62,643 nt of DNA from Cylindrodendrum hubeiense (lineage: Eukaryota; Ascomycota; Sordariomycetes; Hypocreales; Nectriaceae): positions 1 to 62,643 of the forward strand of contig JAANBB010000230.1 in assembly GCA_014621425.1 (NCBI GenBank). The letters are read 5' to 3'. The position numbers and the translations under genes were made by a program. The notes below the pieces were generated by a model. The model worked only from the letters and a program-made list of their open reading frames with translations. It was not told where the DNA came from and did not search any database. Shown here one piece after another: positions 22,573 to 33,678 of this stretch (position 1 is its first letter; the number at the start of each line of letters is the position of its first letter).

Positions 22573-24676
22573 CTTTGTTTTTTATCATGTGGGGTTCTCG
22601 ATCGTCGCTGGAGACAAGTTTGTTTGAACCTTTGTAGCATTGTCGTTGTTAGACATAAAACGGTGAATCCGATTTACTTACCTATTATTTCAACCCCATC
22701 CATTCATTGAAGTGGGGTAGCGATTAAAGTCGTCCATGTGCATGCGGTACGAGGGGGCCATTGACGCCTGTGCCTTGTCGCAGTCTTGATGGCGTGGCTG
22801 TCGCAATATCATGTTTCCCATGATAATGCCACTGTGTCGACGGAGTTTATTGAGGGCCTTGTCTGTTGGTCTCTTCTCGGTGATGGCTCGTCATTCACCC
22901 ATCTGTAATACCAGCCGTTGTTCTCGTTCCTGTTGTCGTTGTGAGATCCGTAGACATTTTACACAGGCTTCGTAGAATCGAACTTGGCTGTGATTCGGCT
23001 GTAGCTACTTGGGTGGACACATCTTACGACCTCGGAAAATATTTCCAGAGCTGCTTTCGCCGCTGATTTCCACACAGCATCCTCGATTGCGCGCGGATCG
23101 ACAGAAAATCTTCAGTGCAGCAGCCGGGCACCCCCGACAATGGTGCTCGAACCAAGCTACCCCACATGATGAAGAGCTTGGATGGGCCAATCGAAATGAT
23201 TACCGAGCGCAGGCTTGGTAAGACACCGAAACAAGACCGGCATCTATCGGGCCAGCGAGTACCTCAACCTCGATTCACTTGGCAACCAACTCCGACTCCT
23301 GTGGCAGCAAGGCAGAAGCGCACACCTTTGCGAACTGGACCTTTCCAGCTTAGGCATAACGCCGTTGCTACTCAATTGGAGTTGGTGCTTCTCACTGCGT
23401 CGACTCGACCAAAATAATTACCCCATCTGTCTCTCTCGGCCCCTCCATCATGGGGTGGGTTGCCACTAGACGGTGGGTTTTTAGCTCCAGGCAGCTTTGT
23501 CATGACTTGTTGTGGGGGACACTGCGTGGTTCTCGTCCGTTAGTCCGTCAAGCTTGAGGGGGAGAAAAGAAAACACAGACCCGGATGGGATGGTACGCGA
23601 GGTTGTAACAGTGGAAAATGTCCCATACTGGAGTGCATCTCGGATAAAGTGGTTTCGGTGTCATTGCAACCATCGCCGTGTTGTAGAGTGCGGCATCATG
23701 CTCGCGGGGGTTCGCTCGACCGGCCGGGTTACACCCGGGATTGCTGAGGCCTCACTAAAAGCACCCTTTGAGCCCGTCCGTCGACAATTGGAGCGCAAGA
23801 CGCTGGCAGGTTCCTCATTTCCGTGGTAATCATGACACACTTGAGGTGGGGGACGCCGCAGTCGTCGGATGCCGCATGGGAAGCTTCCAGCAAAGCGCGG
23901 CAGACGGTCGAACCATTGGCCCACGGATATCACAGCGATCAAAGAGCACCCACGGAAAACCGCAATCCCGCAGGCGGCATGGGCGCATTGTCCCGTTCTC
24001 CACAAACCCCAGATGCGACGGGGGCGACGGGGGCCATGGGGGCGACAGGAACCAATCGAGAGCCCGGTTCTCGAGCTTCATGCCGCACGCGCACCGCACA
24101 GCGTGCTCGCAGAAGCCGCACAGGAACAGATTCCCGACAGATGCCGGGTTGCGCATCGCCACCCAGCCCGGCAATTATAGTGTCCCCCTGGCGCTGGCCT
24201 GGGGCGCCTTGGGGTCTTTTGGGGCAATTATTGCGAGAGCCCCCCCCTCTGGAACTCTGGGACCTCCGGGCGCTGGCCCCGCACTAGCCTCCGGCCCGGT
24301 TCCGGTTCCGGTCCCGCGGCCTTCGAGTCCCGACGGTCGTCGATGGAGAAGCTGGCGGCTTCATCGTCGCGGTGCTCACACCAGACTGGCTGCTCCCCCG
24401 ACGTCGGGCGTCGTGGCAATGGGGCTGGCCACTGATGGAACACGGCTTGCGGCGCAAAGCGACCTTGGCCAGCGGGGTCGAAATTTCGCGCCCCCATGTG
24501 ACGTGATGTAGCGGGAGCAGCTCCGTCTCGGTCCTGGAGCTATAGAGGACCCGAGACCCTTTTTACGACTCGTCTTCCGCCGTCTTTTTCTCCTCTTTAT
24601 TCCTCTCTCCTTCCCCGACTCGTCTTTTGTACTTTGGCACTCTCTTCTTCGGTTCCTTTGCACAATCACATACACA
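22573..24676. other. Gene-free 2.1 kb stretch
   Basis: No supportable gene was found. Open frames at 23512-24511 overlap in several frames, lack splice structure and reflect high GC. The last 150 bp before 24677 are pyrimidine-rich and form the promoter/leader of the dehydrogenase gene. GGTTCC-type microrepeats occur at about 24295-24315. Confidence 0.5.
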
Positions 24677-26418
24677 ATGGCTGCTGAGAACTACCACAAG
24701 GAGGCCCTCGCCAGCGTGAGTACTCCCCCGCCACGCGCAGAGCTGTCGCGGTACCCCTCCATCGCCACAATGTCGTAGCTAACCCGCGTTTTCCGCCCTC
24801 CAGCTCAAGGACTCCAGCCTGTTCATTCAGGATGCCTTCATCGATGGCAAATGGGTCACCAAGGAGAACAAGTTCGATGTCTTCGGTTCGTCTGCACCTC
24901 GCCCCCGCTGCCCCGCGCCAGCAAGCTAACCGCCCAACAACAGAGCCCTCCACTGCCACCGTCCTCGGACAGGTCTCCAACTGTGTCCTCGAGGACTTCC
25001 AGACTGCCATCAAGAGCGCCGAAGTCGCCCAGATCAAGTTCTGGGAGAGCACAACCGGCACCAGCCGAGGCGCCCTCTTGAAGAAGTGGTATGAGCTCGT
25101 CATTGCCAACAAGGACGACTGTACGTGACGCCCTCACCCGAGCTCTGTGAGCTTCCCCAGACTGACAAACTCCCTAGTGGCCAAGATCCTCAGTCTCGAG
25201 AACGGAAAGACCATCAGCGAGGCTGCCGGTGAGGTTGTCTATGCCGCCAACTTCATCTCCTGGTTCGCCGAGGAGGCCACCCGCAGCTACGGTGTCACCA
25301 TCCCCTCATCCTCTCCCCACACCACTCTGATGACTGTCCGCGAGCCCGTCGGTGTCTGCGGCATCATCACCCCCTGGAACTTCCCCGCTGCCATGATCAC
25401 CCGCAAGATCGCCCCCGCCCTGGCCGCCGGCTGCGCTGTCGTCATCAAGCCCCCCTCCGAGACCCCCTACTCTTGCCTGGCCTTCACCAAGCTCGCCATC
25501 GAGGCCGGTCTCCCCCCTGCCACCATCCAGGTCCTTCCCACCCGCGACCGCCAGGCCGCTACCGAGCTGGCCACCAACCCCATCGTTAAGAAGATCTCCT
25601 TCACTGGTTCCACCGGTGTTGGCAAGATGCTTGCCAAGCTCGCTGCTGGTACCCTGAAGAAGATCAGCCTGGAGCTCGGCGGCAACGCCCCCTTCATCGT
25701 CTTTGACGATGCCGATGTCGACCTTGCTGTCGAGGGTGCCATGTTCTGCAAGTTCCGTTGCTCTGGCCAGACCTGCGTCTGGTAAGTTGCTATTTTCTTC
25801 CCCTTGACATAACTCGTATTGACCAATTGCAGTGCCAACCGACTCTACGTCCAGAAGGGTATTGCTCCCGCCTTCACTGCCAAGCTGGTTGAGAAGGTCA
25901 AGGCTCTCCAGATGGGCAGTGGCCTGGATGCCGCTACCACCCAGGGTCCTCTCGTCAACAAGTCCTCCGTGAACAAGGTCAAGGAGCACGTTGCCGATGC
26001 CCTCGCCAAGGGCGCCAAGGTCGCCACCGGCGGCACCACCCCCGACTCGCCCGGTTTCTTCCACCAGCCTACCATCCTGACTGGTGTCACCCAGGAGATG
26101 GCTGTCGCCAAGGACGAGACCTTCGGCCCCCTGGCCCCCATCTTCGAGTTCGAGACCGAGGAGGAGGCCATCCGCCTGGCCAACGACACCGAGTTCGGTC
26201 TCGCCGGATACTTCTTCTCCAAGGATATCGGCCGCGTCATGCGTGTCGCCAACAAGATCCAGGTCGGCATGGTCGGCGCCAACACCGGCAAGATCAGCGC
26301 TGCCGAGGCTCCCTTCGGTGGCATCAAGGAGAGCGGATACGGAAAGGAGGGCAGTCTCTACGGTCTGCAGGAGTACCAGAACATCAAGAGTATCACCATT
26401 GGCAACTACAACGTCTAA
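24677..26418 (+). CDS. Succinate-semialdehyde dehydrogenase (aldehyde dehydrogenase family)
   Basis: Five exons, 24677-24715, 24804-24885, 24944-25120, 25178-25781 and 25833-26418, join in frame to give 495 residues, the usual size for this family. ALDH landmarks are present in order: ITPWNFPAAMI, the cofactor-site KPPSETPYS, FTGSTGVGKML, the general-base Glu in LELGGNAPF, the nucleophile Cys299 in CSGQTC, and ETFGPLAPIF. The short form with GIKESGYGKEGS near the C-terminus matches succinate-semialdehyde dehydrogenases of the GABA shunt, which oxidise succinic semialdehyde to succinate with NAD(P)+. No mitochondrial presequence is evident. Codon use is strongly biased to C-ending codons, a sign of high expression. 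Confidence 0.9.
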
Positions 26419-26814
26419 GGGAATAGGAAAGCGGGAAATATGTATTTGGCAATGATAATGACGCGGGATTAAAATGGCCCTGGGCACGATGAAATAGGTG
26501 TTGACGATGGTATCGTCATCAAAATACAGTAAAATAACTTAATGCACGCGCCCATACCTTGTGATTATCAGTTTGTCTCACGTGAAAGCTTCGGCATTAT
26601 GAGCCCACAGCACCACACGTCAAGGGAACCGCCTCTATATATTGGAAGGAGGGGGGGGAAGGGTGCTAGTTTGGCGTCCCGGTGTCTATTGACGGAGCGA
26701 CTGGGGTCAGCCGGCTCTTCCAGTTGTTGAGATACATTAACTGGCCTCTTCTTAGCTGATTATAAGTTTGCTAATTCAACTAAATCTTGAGCAAGTACAA
26801 GTGAGACCTAAATG

Positions 26815-27010
26815 TTGTACCTTAACATGCCATTAGTGCATCGACAAGATGAATTAGCGGACTATTTACTGAAACCTTAGGGCTCTCAAAATTTACTCTG
26901 CTATTCAGTGGGTAATCTTTTTCAGAAAGTAGTATGCTATAAGATTCGTGGAGATAGTGCTATAAATTAAGGGATGTGATATTGGCTGTTAAATAGTACA
27001 TCTGTTAAGA
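26815..27010 (+). mobile_element. Candidate decayed Copia-type retrotransposon 3' end
   Basis: The frame ending at 26880 reads HRQDELADYLLKP before a stop. This resembles the LAD-x-LTKPL tail that closes Copia RNase H domains. A few residues on, the frame GLSKFTLLFSG resembles the usual follow-on F..L...IG. About 70 nt later a purine run (AATTAAGGGA) precedes TGTGATATTGG, as a polypurine tract and LTR start would. Stops and frame changes make it non-functional. No second LTR was identified. Confidence 0.35.
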
Positions 27011-27752
27011 GGTATCTAAGGTACCTATTGGGTGCTAACTACACAGAGGTGGGTCTGTTGACACGATTCCATTATATATCCATCAAGGCATTGTTCGAAG
27101 GAAGGTAGGATATTGCATGTGTGACATTAGGGCCAAACAAACTTGATAGGTTCATTGATTGAATTTTACTCTTCAAGATCAACTAGGAAACTGTCCATCA
27201 GGGCGGAACTAAAGAGATTGTCGAATGGAACAAGGAGAAAAAGAGGCCCAACAAGCCGGTGGCTACATGGCCCTTGAGGTGTAAAGCGAGTGACAGGTAG
27301 GTTCCTCCCCTGCAGCGTCGTTTCGTCCCGGCCCAGACAATACTGACGCGCGTGTTGCCATGATGTGCACATTATGTAGTTTTGTGGCAAGAAAAGGGCG
27401 CGATGTAGCCAGAGCAAAGCCCGCCGCAGCTTCCAGTAACCGCTCGTGCAGCTGAGGAGTGATATGTCAGTCGGCAGGGGGGATAATGTCCGAATAAATG
27501 GCTTCGTGTCTAAACTAAAAGTATCGCTGGTCAACTGGGCTGGGTAGAATGTACTAAATGAGGTGGTGTAAGAGTCGTGGTAGTCCAAATTGAAATGCAA
27601 GTTGTGCGCCCCGCCACCACCCACCACCCGCCGCCAAGGTGAGCTCCGCAACTACATTCATACATGTATATGGCGTCACAGTGTTTATAAGTCTTCTTCT
27701 TCTGCGATCTATGATCTTGGTTTGAGGAATCCTTTCGCATTCTTTTCACAAC

Positions 27753-27798
27753 CTGACTTCGGCCTGATTTCGGCCTGGTTTCGGCCTGATTTCGGCCC
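27753..27798. repeat. 11-bp tandem repeat
   Basis: Four successive copies of an 11 bp unit based on CTGATTTCGGC, with one or two changes each, lie about 320 bp upstream of the kinase start codon. Confidence 0.8.
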
Positions 27799-28116
27799 GC
27801 CACTTTTCAGAGACATTCAGTCTTCAACCGCGGAATTGCAATTATGGCAGTCTGATGGCGGCGATGCTCACCTCTGAATGGCCCCAGGCTTTTACATGCT
27901 GCACGTGAGGCAAAGGATATGGGGGTGCCAAAAACAGGCTGGCAGGATTAAGCGATTTTCCACATCCTCTACCCCTCTCTGCCATTCACGCGAAACATTT
28001 TCCACCATGATTAAATCTAGTCGTTGAGCGCAACGCCACCGTCCCCCGTTTTCCCGGATAACAGCTACCCACGAGATGCACTCGACCATCCATTGCCATT
28101 CCATAGCGTAGGGAAA

Positions 28117-30727
28117 ATGGCTAAGTCGGAACCGCTGCCGGAACTTGTTCGCGATTCGAAATTACCGACTAGCTTTCAGCCGAACTTAACAATACACACG
28201 AAGCCCTCGGGCCGTCGAAATGCTCCGAAAGAAGAAACGTGGCGTCAAGAGAAGATGCTTGGTCATGGAGGATTCGGGGTTGTTTGGTTACAGCGCAGAA
28301 TAAGCACGAGTTCGGAAGCACCTGAGCTGCGTGCCGTCAAGCAGATACGGGTCTCCGATTGCAACTCTGGTGGAAAGGACTACGTCCGTGAGTTGGAGGC
28401 ACTGGCCAAATTCTCACAAGATAGAGTACCCTCCCTCTCTCGAGGTATTGGTTTCGACTCTACTAATGTTGCCATATTAGTATAAGGAATTCTTTGTCAC
28501 ATCATATGGATGGTATGAAGGACAAGGTTCCCTTTATATCGCCACGGAATATTGCGAATATGGCGACTTGGGGGCATACTTGAAAGACACTGGAAGTCTA
28601 CTTGAACATCAAGCGCAAGATATTGCGGCTCAAGTTCTGGGAGGGCTGATCATGATGCACAAAGAGAAATTTGCTCATAGGGATATCAAGCCAGCGGTAA
28701 GGCCCACTTAATTTAGTTGTATGAGCTCACTCTAATCTTTATCACAGAACATACTTATCAAGTCCAAACCCCCTGACAAAGATTGGTGGGTCAAAGTATG
28801 TGACCTTGGACTCAGCAAGCGGATTGAAAGCACGGCTTATTCTACGACTGTAAAAGGGACTTTTGGCTTCATGCCTCCTGAGAAGATTGGACTCCATGGT
28901 GACTCAAGAATGGCAGATCCCTGCTTAGCCGATATGTGGTGCTTTGGTGAAACAATCTTTCGAATGCTCACTGGCTCTGAAACATTCAGCAATATCGGCG
29001 AACTTTACCACTATTCCAAGAGCGATACAGAGTTTCCTCGCAAATGCATGAAGGAGGCAAACATAAGTGTTAATGCGATGGATTTTGTTCAATCGCTCAT
29101 GGTCGCGGATCCGAATGAGAGACTTGTGGCAGCTAATCCACACCAGAGACTAAAAGTAGTCAAGGCACAGGATCATCAATGGATGATTTCGTCTCGAAAT
29201 CAGTTAGAAGACTTGCAAGAATCGAGTCCTTTTGATAATCTTTACCACCAGGAAACGAGGCCCTCAAATCTCTCGTCGCCTGATCAATCAATTGAAGCAT
29301 CTGCAGCATGGAGCGACCTCCAGTCACCTGATCTGTCAGCTGAGACTTCTGCAGTTTGGAGCACCATGGAATATCGGACCTCACACACGACACCTGTTAT
29401 CTCACCAGGTCTAGATACTGAAGTTATGCAAGAAACCGAAAGCCTGCCAACTTCTATACCGCATCAAATTGGGATTGCACAATACGAAGCACCGCGAAAA
29501 GCGACGAGTCCTTTTACTACGAAGCATGAAAGCCCTGAGGTTGTTACGCAGCAAGCCAACCCCATTTTGCAGAAGAACACCATTTCTGAGGTCAACGAGC
29601 CCACCCAAGATTGGAATTCCTCCCAGGATACAAACCACAAACAGCCAGATGTGAATACTCGTCATAAAACCAGCCCAGTCTCAACGAAGGAAGCTATTTC
29701 TGAGCTTAAAAAGTTTAATAAAGCTTTCAATGTTTCGATGTTTTCTTTAAGGCGAAGACAATCAGATAAAACCTTCGACCGGAATCGAAATGATGGTGAC
29801 GATTTAGGGATCTCGGTCAGCGTTAAAACACAACCTAAGCACAAAACCAAGGAGCAGTCAATGGCAATACATTCGACGGAAAATCGGCCCGAAAATACAG
29901 TATTCCCAAAAGAAATTGAACCAGCAATCATTTCCAATACCCATACAGTTGCGGGTTTAGGCGGATCGACTTCTCACATCGATTCTGGAATTCCAACAAG
30001 CAATGAACATGTGGATGCTTCCTCGACTAGTTACGCTACAACCCAAAGGCGACAAGCCAATGATCACGGATTTTCTCCACGAGCCACTTACTACACCACG
30101 AAGAATTTAGAAGAGGAGAAGCCATTATCGACCCTTAAAAAGCTTGCCAATATGTTCAAGCGTTCTCCAGAACACCAGGTGGGGGAGAAGGCCCCACGAT
30201 CTCGCGTGCTCAGGGATCCCCGACGAGAGCGTCCAGTGGCCCCTGAGCGTGAACGGGATGAAGCTTCAGCCCTTTTTGAGTCTGATCAGGATCGTAAACG
30301 GGATCCTGATGATCACTCAACGTTTCTTGAGCATCTACGTCAGCGGCGTGAGATTATGCGTCAGCGTAAGCTTGAGCGTGAACGTGATCGTCAACGTGAT
30401 CGTCAACGTGATCGTGAGAGTCTTTGGGGGTTTGTTGAACGTGGGCAGCGGGAGCCAGGGCGTGGATATGAAAGCGATAATCTTTCGGTGGTCGCTCAGC
30501 CTGATCGTGATCGTGATCGTGATCGTGATCGTGATCGTCAACGTCAACGTCAACGTCAACGTCAACGTGATCGTCAACGTGATCGTCAACGTGATCGTCA
30601 ACGTGATCGTGAGAGTCGTTGGGGGTTTGTTGAACGTGGGCAGCGGGAGCCAAGGTGTGGATATGAAAGCGATAATCTTTCGGTGGTCGTTCAGCCTGAT
30701 CGTACTCGTAAAGATCATCATGATTAG
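28117..30727 (+). CDS. Protein kinase with Arg/Asp/Gln-repeat tail
   Basis: Three exons, 28117-28425, 28481-28696 and 28748-30727, join in frame to give 834 residues. The start is the only ATG in frame before the kinase core. The kinase domain spans about 45-320: glycine loop GHGGFGVV from residue 49, catalytic lysine in AVKQI (K75), HRDIKPAN (D171), a DLG in place of DFG (D194) and GTFGFMPPEK as the APE segment. All essential residues are therefore present. Residues about 330-640 are low-complexity and Ser/Thr-rich. The last 170 or so residues are Arg/Asp/Gln-rich, with a block beginning WGFVERGQREP that occurs twice. The open frame closes at 30727, but RD-rich coding-like sequence continues in another frame to about 30850, so the end has probably shifted. 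Substrate and pathway are unknown. Confidence 0.85.
30374..30703 (+). repeat. CGTGAT/CGTCAA hexamer array and duplicated 95-bp block
   Basis: Hexamers CGTGAT and CGTCAA alternate at 30374-30416 and again, much longer, at 30502-30610. Two 95 bp blocks (about 30414-30508 and 30609-30703) flank the long array and differ at only about five positions. The whole encodes RD, RQ and WGFVERGQ units of the kinase tail. Confidence 0.9.
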
Positions 30728-31793
30728 CTTTGAGCCCCGGCGTGAGCGTGAGCGTGTTAGAGAACGCGATAATCATTTAGGCGACGCTGAGCGTGATCGT
30801 GATCGTGAGCCTAGTCGTGTTCGTCTAGCACACCTTCAGGTTGAGCGTGATAGTGGCCACCAGGCGAAACTTGGTCGTTATCAGTGTAGGATATTGCCAG
30901 TGAACTCTTTGAGCAGCATTTACATACAGTCATCTCTCTCAATGGACGCGTTAATGATGGCCTGAGCAGTTACAGCAGTCCCAAATGCACCGAGAGACTA
31001 CGAGGTGCTTCCAGGAGGGCGTGTCGCTTTCATATCGGCCTTGGAGGTTTATTCTGAGAACTCTCCTTCCCATGACCGGGATGATTAATCAAATCTTCGA
31101 AGAGTTGGATATATTTTGAGTGGAATAGTAGGACTTGGGACGTTGAAGGATAGTGAAAGCATCGCATGGATGGTGTGGACTGACGGTTCCACTACCTAAA
31201 CTGATAAGTAGCAGTTCTCTGCCGTTAGGACGAGCCGGAAGCCAAGCAGGCAAAGATCGCACGACGACAAATAACCGGCCATCTCGCACGCAGATCTAGA
31301 TACAAGGCTGGAAACTTGTAACCAATACCGGCCCACCACCTTATGATCGCAAAATCTACCACGAAAGAAAAAGTACGAGTACACTTGTACCAGTTTCAAT
31401 TGGGTGAATGAGAGAATATATCAGCATCGAGTTGTGCCGCTCAAGCAAGGCATGTTAGATAAAGTGAATAATTGCAATATATAGCAATACACAAAAAATA
31501 TACCACTTTTATAAAAAAGAATAAATTGTAAACCTCAATTTGTATGGCTATTCACCTTTTTTCAACATAAAAAGGAAGAATAAAAAGGACGGAGAAAGAG
31601 GTCTCAGAAGACCGGATTTGGGCTAGCTAGGAACTAACGGAGAAAGAGGAACAACTCTCTAAGATCATAAAGCTATTTTCTTTCCATCCTTGCGCGAAGA
31701 ATAACATATCATCAAATAAGAGACTAACTGATCCTTATATTCAGTAAATGCTTCAACTGTAAGGATCTTTGAGCTCGTACTTGAGCTCGTAGC
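30728..31793. other. Intergenic, kinase 3' flank and AT-rich segment
   Basis: From 30728 to about 30850 the sequence still encodes an RD-rich string (PRRERERVRERD) in a frame shifted from the kinase. The part from 31440 to 31760 is strongly AT-rich with no open frame. No gene was seen. Confidence 0.6.
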
Positions 31794-33249
31794 TCATGCT
31801 GTGGTTGCGATATCGATGCGTGCCATGGCAGCTAGGAATGTCTGTGCGCCAGCTTCATCTTGCTGCACCTTTCCATCCAATGCGTCTTGGACTACCAATG
31901 CAAGCCGTTGTATCCCTTCAACGATGACATCTTCTTCGTTCCACGCCCATGAAAGGCGTGCACCACGTCCAAATGTCTTATGGGAGCGTCGGTCACTCCC
32001 CTCATCCCCACGTACTGTAAAGATAGACCCTGGTGCAATTGTGAGAGCTTGCGTCGTCTTAGCCCATGTTGCCAGCGCATCGGCGGAAGGGAATGCATCT
32101 GGGAAAGTTATGTAGAGAAAGTAGCCCCCTGCAATTTTCGCCGAGTCCTCACTGGATTGATACGACGAGCCGGCGTTCAGTTTGACGCCGAGTGGGACGA
32201 GATATTTGTTGATGGCAGCTACCATGGCGTTGTATCGTTTCCGGTAAGTCGGAATGAGCACATTTTCAATGTGCTTTGTAAACTCGCCAGTCGTAATCAT
32301 CTGAGATATCAAGGAAGATGAAAAGTGCCCGATGCAACCACCCGAGCTGGATGAACCACTAGTCTTAAAAGCATCTGGTTCAAGAGTCGGAATAGTAGAT
32401 CAAAACTTACACTTTTCCCATATTTTCAACAAACTTGGGAGTGCCCTCAAACCATCCTACACGCATTCCAGGTGCTATTATCTTGGAGAACGAACCGTTG
32501 CTCACGCTATTGCCCCATTCAGAGCCGCCTGTGAGAGCCCTATCAATATCGACGATCCGAGGAGGCAAAGGTCCGACGCTTTCGAGGGAAGCAGTCTCGT
32601 CGGTTGGCCAGCTCAAGGCATCATACACGTCATCTGTAATGACCAGAGCGTCATATTCGCGTGCAAGTCGGACTAGCTCTTCTCTGCGGCACAAACTCAT
32701 GATTTTGCCACTAGGGTTTGAAAAGGTCGGGACGGCGTAGATGATGTGTCTGAAAAGCTTTGGGTAATTCTTGATCGGCTTTGCTTCAGAGTCACCGTCG
32801 GCGTCGGCTTTAGAAATCGCATTCCTGAGAAACTCAATATCCAGACCTTCTTCATCCTCGGGCACACCTCGTAGCTTTCCAGTCAAGCCTGCGTCTTCAA
32901 TCATTGGGCATGCCATAAAGTATGTTGGCTCGATCATCCACACACGTCGTGTATAGATTGGATCCGAAAACCGCAACAAGATGTTGGTCAGGTTGACGGA
33001 TGCCCCGCCACTAATGCCAACCCGACTGGAAGCGATATCACCGGAAGTTGGGCGATAGATATCAGTGAGCCAAGAGGCGACGCCCTGTCGCAAAGCCTCG
33101 CGGCCTAGTTGCGGTCCATATCTCAAAGCCGGCGTAGAAGTCTCATTGTCGGCAAGGACAACAGTGGCGGCGCTATGTAAACTCCGGTCGGGGTGAAGCG
33201 CTGGTGTGGGCCAGCCCAGCAGCAGGTTGATAGGTTGGTTGGAAGTCAT
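31794..33249 (-). CDS. PLP-dependent aminotransferase, class I/II
   Basis: Two exons, 33249-32411 and 32358-31794, join in frame (GTAAGT donor, ACTAG acceptor) to give 467 residues. Fold-type I landmarks are clear: NPSG at 178-181, DDVYD at 206-210 where Asp and Tyr contact the cofactor, and the Schiff-base lysine K256 in GSFSKIIAPGMRVGW. The arginine that binds the substrate carboxylate is probably in GARLSWAW near the C-terminus. The arrangement resembles the 2-aminoadipate/valine-pyruvate type transaminases that fungi use in amino-acid and secondary metabolism. The substrate is not determinable. No targeting signal is evident, so the protein is likely cytosolic. Confidence 0.88.
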
Positions 33250-33678
33250 GATCTCTATCAGAATTAATCTTTCTTACCGAATTGACACGTCCGTGATATC
33301 AAGGCTCTTGGTTGAATTTTAGTTGTGCACGACGAAAATGCCGCTGCATTCGTCATCTCGGCTTCGGCTTTATCAATAGGCTCTCCCTTGTGGATTGACT
33401 AAGCTCGGCCGAGGCCCCCACCCCCTCAAAGAAGTGGTATTGCAAGCGTTATTTGTGTTACTTTGGATGAATATACCTCTACATCAAAATTGTGTGTAAA
33501 ATCAATGTTCAAGCTCACGGTTGCCAGTCTCTCGCATGGTCGTGATTCCTAGGTAGTCATAGGCGGAAATGTATGGCATTAATACACATCACAAAGCTAC
33601 GTTGAGAACCTCGATCCAAATATAGGGTCTAGAATAATGTTGCATTATAGACACAACGCTATCTATCTAAGCTAGAAC
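33250..33678. other. Intergenic 430 bp
   Basis: This is the upstream region of the aminotransferase and the 3' flank of the secreted-protein gene. Nothing distinctive was seen. Confidence 0.6.

Larger units (their letters stand above)
26419..28116. other. Intergenic 1.7 kb with mobile-element remnant
   Basis: The stretch includes the 3' flank of the dehydrogenase, a candidate Copia remnant (26815-27010), a weak minus-strand open frame at 27166-27651 that was not accepted, and an 11 bp tandem repeat (27753-27798) upstream of the kinase gene. Confidence 0.5.

Noticed and set aside
23512..24511. Overlapping plus-strand frames upstream of the dehydrogenase
   Set aside because: Several frames are open at once because of high GC. 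Composition is atypical and no motif was seen.
25306..26487. 393-residue minus-strand open frame opposite the aldehyde dehydrogenase
   Set aside because: It is the antisense of a GC-biased, C-ending coding region. Its Gly/Leu/Asp-rich composition mirrors the sense codons, and the sense gene has all ALDH motifs.
27166..27651. 161-residue minus-strand open frame
   Set aside because: It has no domain, an unusual composition, no splice or promoter support, and lies in a region with transposon-like decay.
30335..30776. Antisense frames made of VNVIVNVIV-like or DHVDDHVD-like repeats
   Set aside because: These are shadows of the CGTGAT/CGTCAA repeat in the kinase tail.
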